Assembly: GCF_001949145.1 (NCBI RefSeq)
Contig: NW_019091369.1
Span: 4,411,819-4,447,646 of the forward strand
DNA length: 35,828 nucleotides
From: Acanthaster planci
Taxonomy: Eukaryota > Echinodermata > Asteroidea > Valvatida > Acanthasteridae
Direction of reading: 5' to 3'
Both the position numbers and the translations under genes were made by a program. Shown piece by piece: positions 31,975-35,828 of this stretch. Below the pieces are notes generated by a model that searched no databases, was not told the origin of the DNA, and saw only the letters and a program-made list of their open reading frames with translations. Each line of letters begins with the position of its first letter. Position 1 is the first letter of the stretch.

Positions 31975-32370
31975 AATGGCTAGTGCTTTAATGATGGTCG
32001 GTGGAGCTATAGTAAACGCTCTGGCATTTGCGGGTTCAAATTTTTATTTAGCAGTCTAAGAATAAAATAGACGGGGAACTTTTTAAACGAGCGAGTGCGG
32101 CAGGAACATGCGAGTCAGCAGACATTTGTACATGTCGACGAAGCGTTACGCGCCTACGCCGACATGACCGGTAAACACGTGTTATCGCTACCTCCGGAAC
32201 CTAAGTTATCAGATTTCTACGTGCCTTCCGAAGATCAAAAAATTTGCGAGTTTATATTTCATTTCCTTTATTTAATATCATTTGGATCCAACATAGTTTA
32301 TTGGAATACATTGAAATTCGTTGTGGTTTTGCAAACGTTAAAACTTGATAATCAAAATGTAGCGGCGTAA
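31975..32370 (+). pseudogene. Viral-element small membrane protein with conserved SDFYxPSEDQK block, broken
   Basis: The ATG at 31975 opens an N-terminal hydrophobic stretch (MASALMMVGGAIVNALAFAG) that stops at a TAA after about 30 codons. The conserved downstream part resumes in another frame, with VDEALRAYADMTGKH and LSDFYVPSEDQK (32110-32240). From memory, this pair of blocks joined by a charged helical linker is a recurrent ORF in Maverick-like elements of cnidarians and other invertebrates. Here most of the linker is missing and the last ~40 residues may not be original. The ORF called from GTG 32095 is only the surviving C-terminal part. Confidence 0.5.
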
Positions 32371-33272
32371 AACTGTTATAGCGCCCTCTTTCGGGTGATT
32401 AGTGAAATGCACCGTTCGCATCTTCCACTCGATGATCCGCTACGTACATGAGCGACATCTTTCCTTTCGATTAAGTAAACCCCCAGGAATGCAACAGTTG
32501 GTAAGACAAAGGAATTTCCCATATTATGTGTCATAAAGGGATATTAGAATAAGCTTAAGGGTCATCTGGAGAAATAAGGGTTAATTAGGGAGAAATAATG
32601 GGACGTTGTAACGCTAGTAAATTATGAAGGGTCGTTATTACTGGGTTCATGTATTACACTACTGCTCGGATTTACATGTACATGTACTTATATCATAAGT
32701 CACCTGGTCATTTGGCATTTACACAGTAAGACAGTTTATGGGGGCACATAGTAAGGGTAAATTTATTCATAGGGATGTGTAGTCAACCATTTCTTTTTTT
32801 CATCATAATGGATTTGACTAAGGTTTATGTGCATGTATTGCTACATAAGGTGTACTTCTATTTTCTCTATCCATTGTAGCGAACCGCTGACTTGGGACTT
32901 GGAATGGGCTGCCATCATTAAGGGTAGCGAATAAACAGTTCAAGTTCAAGTTCTGGAGAGAGCTGTTTCCACGGGCCAAGTTTTTTATCAGTGTGTTCAC
33001 ACTTGCATTCCTTGTGTAATTTAAGAGGTTATACAAAATATATGTACAAAACAATTATAAACGACACTACAAAAATTCACACTAGAATTACAACAAATAA
33101 TTTCAGACATCATATCAGATAAAAAACAATTGATTATTAGATAAAATGGGATTAAGATAACAATAAAATCTGATGAATCACTGATTAGAACCTTGATTGC
33201 ACCTGTACATGTACGTTCAACGTACATGGATTTTTGGAGGAACTATTTTAGTAGGTTGTTTAACGTGTCGGT
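32371..33272. other. AT-rich insertion of host character inside the viral element, no gene
   Basis: The stretch has acatgta words and low CpG like the host flanks, and no coding features. A perfect palindrome (catgtacgtt, c, aacgtacatg; 33208-33228) lies near its right end. Viral-type sequence resumes at about 33325. Confidence 0.45.
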
Positions 33273-34207
33273 TTGCTTAACTTTAACAAACTTCAGTTTA
33301 AATGTAAAAAAAATTCTAAATTGTTTTACAGTCCACAAGGATATTGGCGAGTTGAAACCGCAGTAGACCACTTGCACCAAAAAACGGGTGCAAACAAGTC
33401 GACTGTAAGACTCTGGTTAAAGAAACAGGCAATTTGGCAAATTTATTTACCCGCGCCCGACTACGTGCCGAGGTGTTCGACGTTGCAATCCGAGTTTGTC
33501 AAACCGAACGAAGCGCATCAATTGGACGTTTTGTACTTGCCCTGGGACCGGGTAAATCGTAAAACTTTTAAATACGCTTTGACCATTGTCGATGTCGGTT
33601 CGAGGTACAAGGAAGCAGAACCGTTGACGAGTAAAACGGCCAAACGGACGTCAGAAGCCCTTAAACAAATTTACAAAAGGTCGCCCTTAACTTGGCCAAA
33701 GTTTATTATGTTAGACGCCGGATCTGAATTTAAAAAAGGTGAATTTAAAAAGCTGATTAACAAACACTGAGTCGAAATTCAAATGTGTGAACCCGGCGTA
33801 CATACGTAGCAGGGAATAGTAGAACGGTTTAATCGCACTTTAGCTGAGCGTTTATTTGGTCCTCAATACGCGCAGGAAATGTTAGACGTAGGCGAACGAA
33901 ACGTGGAATGGGTAAAACGTTTGCTTCAAGTAATAAAATCGCTAAACGAGGAAAAAACGCGTTTGATTGACAAAGAACCAACCCCGTCAACCCCGTCGAA
34001 ATGGACCGCGTGCAACAAGTACCCGCAGCACCTCTAAGGGAAACCCAAAAAGAACTTCCTCTAGAAGTTTTGGTTAGGTATTTCTACTACCCAGGCGGGC
34101 AGGAAGAAGGCACAGTCAGAAGAGCAACCGACCCCGTCGGGTCCGTTGACGTTTATCAATTAGGGTTAGGGTTAGAAGGGGTGTCCCCGTTCGTTGACCC
34201 TAAATAA
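33273..34207 (+). pseudogene. Maverick/Polinton-type DD35E integrase, nearly full length but broken
   Basis: This is a retroviral-like integrase that would insert the element's DNA. The recognisable protein starts at about 33325 (FYSPQGYW) with a helix-turn-helix-like N terminus, so upstream codons back to ATG 33273 may not be original. The rve core has the first Asp at 33525-33527, the second at 33714-33716 (LDAGSEF) and Glu at 33822-33824 (IVERFNRTL), giving DD35E spacing. A TGA (33768-33770), a TAG (33807-33809) and a TAA (34035-34037) interrupt the frame. A frame change near 34010 leads to the C-terminal DNA-binding-type block (VRYFYYPGG and RRATDP) ending at 34207. All three catalytic residues remain. 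Confidence 0.75.
34160..34175 (+). repeat. Short TTAGGG array within the integrase 3' end
   Basis: ttagggttagggttag, about 2.7 units of the animal telomere repeat, lies where the integrase C-terminal domain loses its expected sequence. Confidence 0.6.
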
Positions 34208-35533
34208 CTTTTGACTCCTGTAATCTTTGACCTTGAAACTTCTAGGAAAAATAGCACAACTCTTTATCTACCTTGCGTTGTAGTTACAGCGTTTTCTCCG
34301 AGGACACTTTTTTGGTGACCCCTTGAAAAATCACTGAAAATGACTCGCAATCCAGGTTTGGATATATTTTGCATCCGAAACAGGCCACGGGCTATCATTT
34401 TAGACCCAAAAAATCTTATGTTTTTCCTTATTTAAAAAAAAAATGACCGGAAGTGACGTCATAACTTGGGTGTTGTACGAGATACGAGGATTGACTCTGA
34501 AAGTTGTTCGCGTTGAGATACTCTTTCGAATGGTGCCACTTTATATACTGTGGGGTGTTCCCTTTAGGCTGGGTATAGAGTGGAGCCATAGGGTATGTGT
34601 ATTAATGCATGGGGCCTTAGCGCCATTTTTTTCAAGTATAAAGTTTGTACACAACCTATGCGGAAGACAAATCGGCTATAACTGTTGAACCGCGATCCCA
34701 ATNCATTGGCCCAATTTGATGACATGAACCTAAGATCTGGCATTTGGCCAAGAATTACTTTTGAACAAGAGTTAAAATCTGACTTTTTACTTTTGAATGG
34801 TTATAGCATGCATAAAATTCTGGTTACTACTCAACAAACATTTACAGATCGGTTAACAGGAGGGCTTTTAATACATGTGAACATCAACAGAAAAGGATGC
34901 ATTGCAGTGCAATGTGGATTAAACATCCAAACATGGAGCCAGACGCAAGAAAATGCAAAAAAATGAAACTTGTTAAAATTGCAATTTAAGAAATTAAATT
35001 TCAAATATTTAACACAGGAAAACTCAAGTCAACGACCAACTCAAAAACAAGCAACTCAATGCACTTACCAGAACCAGAATGATTAAACTTATGGTGCGGG
35101 CAGAAATTCAGTGGGTAGGCTAAGTTGGCACCTGCACATACCACAAAATGAAATATAAGGAGAATTACTGTGAAGTGAAAAAGAATACTGGACCAAACCA
35201 CAAGCAAACCAACTCACTTTTTCTTATTAATTTTATTTATTTATTTTTTTTTATAATGTTAATATTATCACCCCACTCTTTGGCACTACTTCTACATGTT
35301 TGTGATAAGCTGACGATATTTCAACCAAGCTGAAGAAGAAAAAGACTTTGGTATTAAAACCCTAATGTACCGATAGTCACATTTTATGAACTCACCTATC
35401 ATGCCTACTACAAAACAATGTTATCTTCAGATCTGACGATTCCTAACTAGGCCTACATGGTGTTCTTTGGGTGCTGCTGTCAGCAACTGCACAATCATTA
35501 CCTGAAACTTTATGCCATTTTGAGGAGGAAATA
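34208..35533. other. Right flank, no gene recognised
   Basis: The first ~480 bp have moderate CpG and a CRE-like tgacgtca (34454-34461), and may be the element's right end or another repeat. From about 34700 the DNA is AT-rich host type. A single ambiguous base is at 34703. No terminal inverted repeat matching the left side was found by eye. Confidence 0.35.
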
Positions 35534-35800
35534 TCAACACCTTATCGGCGCAGCACGATCATGTATACGAACGACAGTAAAACGGAAGTTGTCTGTGCCG
35601 GTAACTTTGGCACTTCCGGTTGACGCAAGATCGACGTGCGCCCGCTGGAGTTGGCAGTCCATTGTATTGTCTCCTTCAGGTCTATGGTCAATGCGTACAT
35701 CATCGTGGTCAACAAGTGACTGCGCTGCCAACACGGATGCTTTTTGCGTTTGTTTTAGCTGTATTAAGGCGACTATTGAAATCTCGTCGCCAGACGACAT
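35534..35800 (-). CDS. Possible 5' coding exon of a host gene, 88 codons, weak
   Basis: An open frame starts with a well-placed ATG (A at -3) and begins MSSGDEISIVALIQLKQ. The region is CpG-rich compared with its surroundings and has two opposed ETS/GABP-like words (ccggaagtg at ~35612 and cggaagttg at ~35582), as promoters or first exons often have. No splice donor of good quality and no family motif were found. It may be a first exon, a transposase fragment or chance. Confidence 0.25.
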   Translation of the reverse strand: MSSGDEISIVALIQLKQTQKASVLAAQSLVDHDDVRIDHRPEGDNTMDCQLQRAHVDLASTGSAKVTGTDNFRFTVVRIHDRAAPIRC

Positions 35801-35828
35801 TTACTTGTTTTCATGCTCGTCTTTTTGT

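Noticed and set aside
1-35828. CRISPR arrays, bacterial operons or riboswitches
   Set aside because: The tandem repeats have no spacer structure and the gene architecture is eukaryotic and viral.

Overview
The window is animal nuclear DNA. It holds a long intron-rich gene on the + strand (about 1-20.9 kb), a repeat-bearing non-coding stretch (20.9-23.8 kb), and the decayed remains of a Maverick/Polinton-like DNA virus element (about 23.8-34.2 kb). A final non-coding stretch (34.2-35.8 kb) follows. The gene has canonical GT-AG introns, apart from one GC-AG intron, and exons of 66-402 bp. Host DNA is AT-rich, poor in CpG by eye, and full of acatgta-type words. An invertebrate fits best. The relatives I recall for the viral ORFs are mostly from cnidarians (hydrozoans, corals), so a cnidarian is my leading but unproven guess. 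There is one 885-base assembly gap (13885-14769).

The host gene encodes tandem M1 zinc aminopeptidases (aminopeptidase N/ERAP type). The window starts in the last three exons of one unit (A). A complete 18-exon unit (B, 1344-9938) and a second complete 18-exon unit (C, 10423-20888) follow. The last exon of A is phase-matched to the first exon of B, and the last exon of B to the first exon of C. No stop, signal peptide or promoter is visible between units. Exons B and C correspond one to one in phase and nearly in length, and both units keep every catalytic motif. I read this as one protein of at least 121+899+901 residues with two or more active sites. The final stop codon lies 1 base past the position where the other units have a splice donor.

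The introns and 3' flank carry several small repeats. These are a 261-bp inverted-repeat element with a tRNA-Thr-like core, a TTAA-flanked piggyBac-type MITE, a 155-bp MITE, a hammerhead-ribozyme-like motif, and minisatellites with 27-, 54-, 63-, 85- and 92-bp-scale periods. Two or three of the tandem repeats look like duplicated pieces of neighbouring exons.

The viral element keeps, from left to right, a + strand block of small genes (23864-27016) ending in a strong hairpin. Next is a - strand morphogenesis block (31050-27043) with major capsid protein, packaging ATPase and small structural or membrane proteins. Last come a divergent pair at 31.95 kb and a DD35E integrase (33.3-34.2 kb). Almost every gene has nonsense or frameshift changes, and the ATPase has lost its Walker A lysine. 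I see no polymerase B, no protease and no terminal inverted repeats. The element is also broken by two stretches of unrelated DNA (about 31.05-31.75 and 32.4-33.3 kb). It is a dead endogenous copy.
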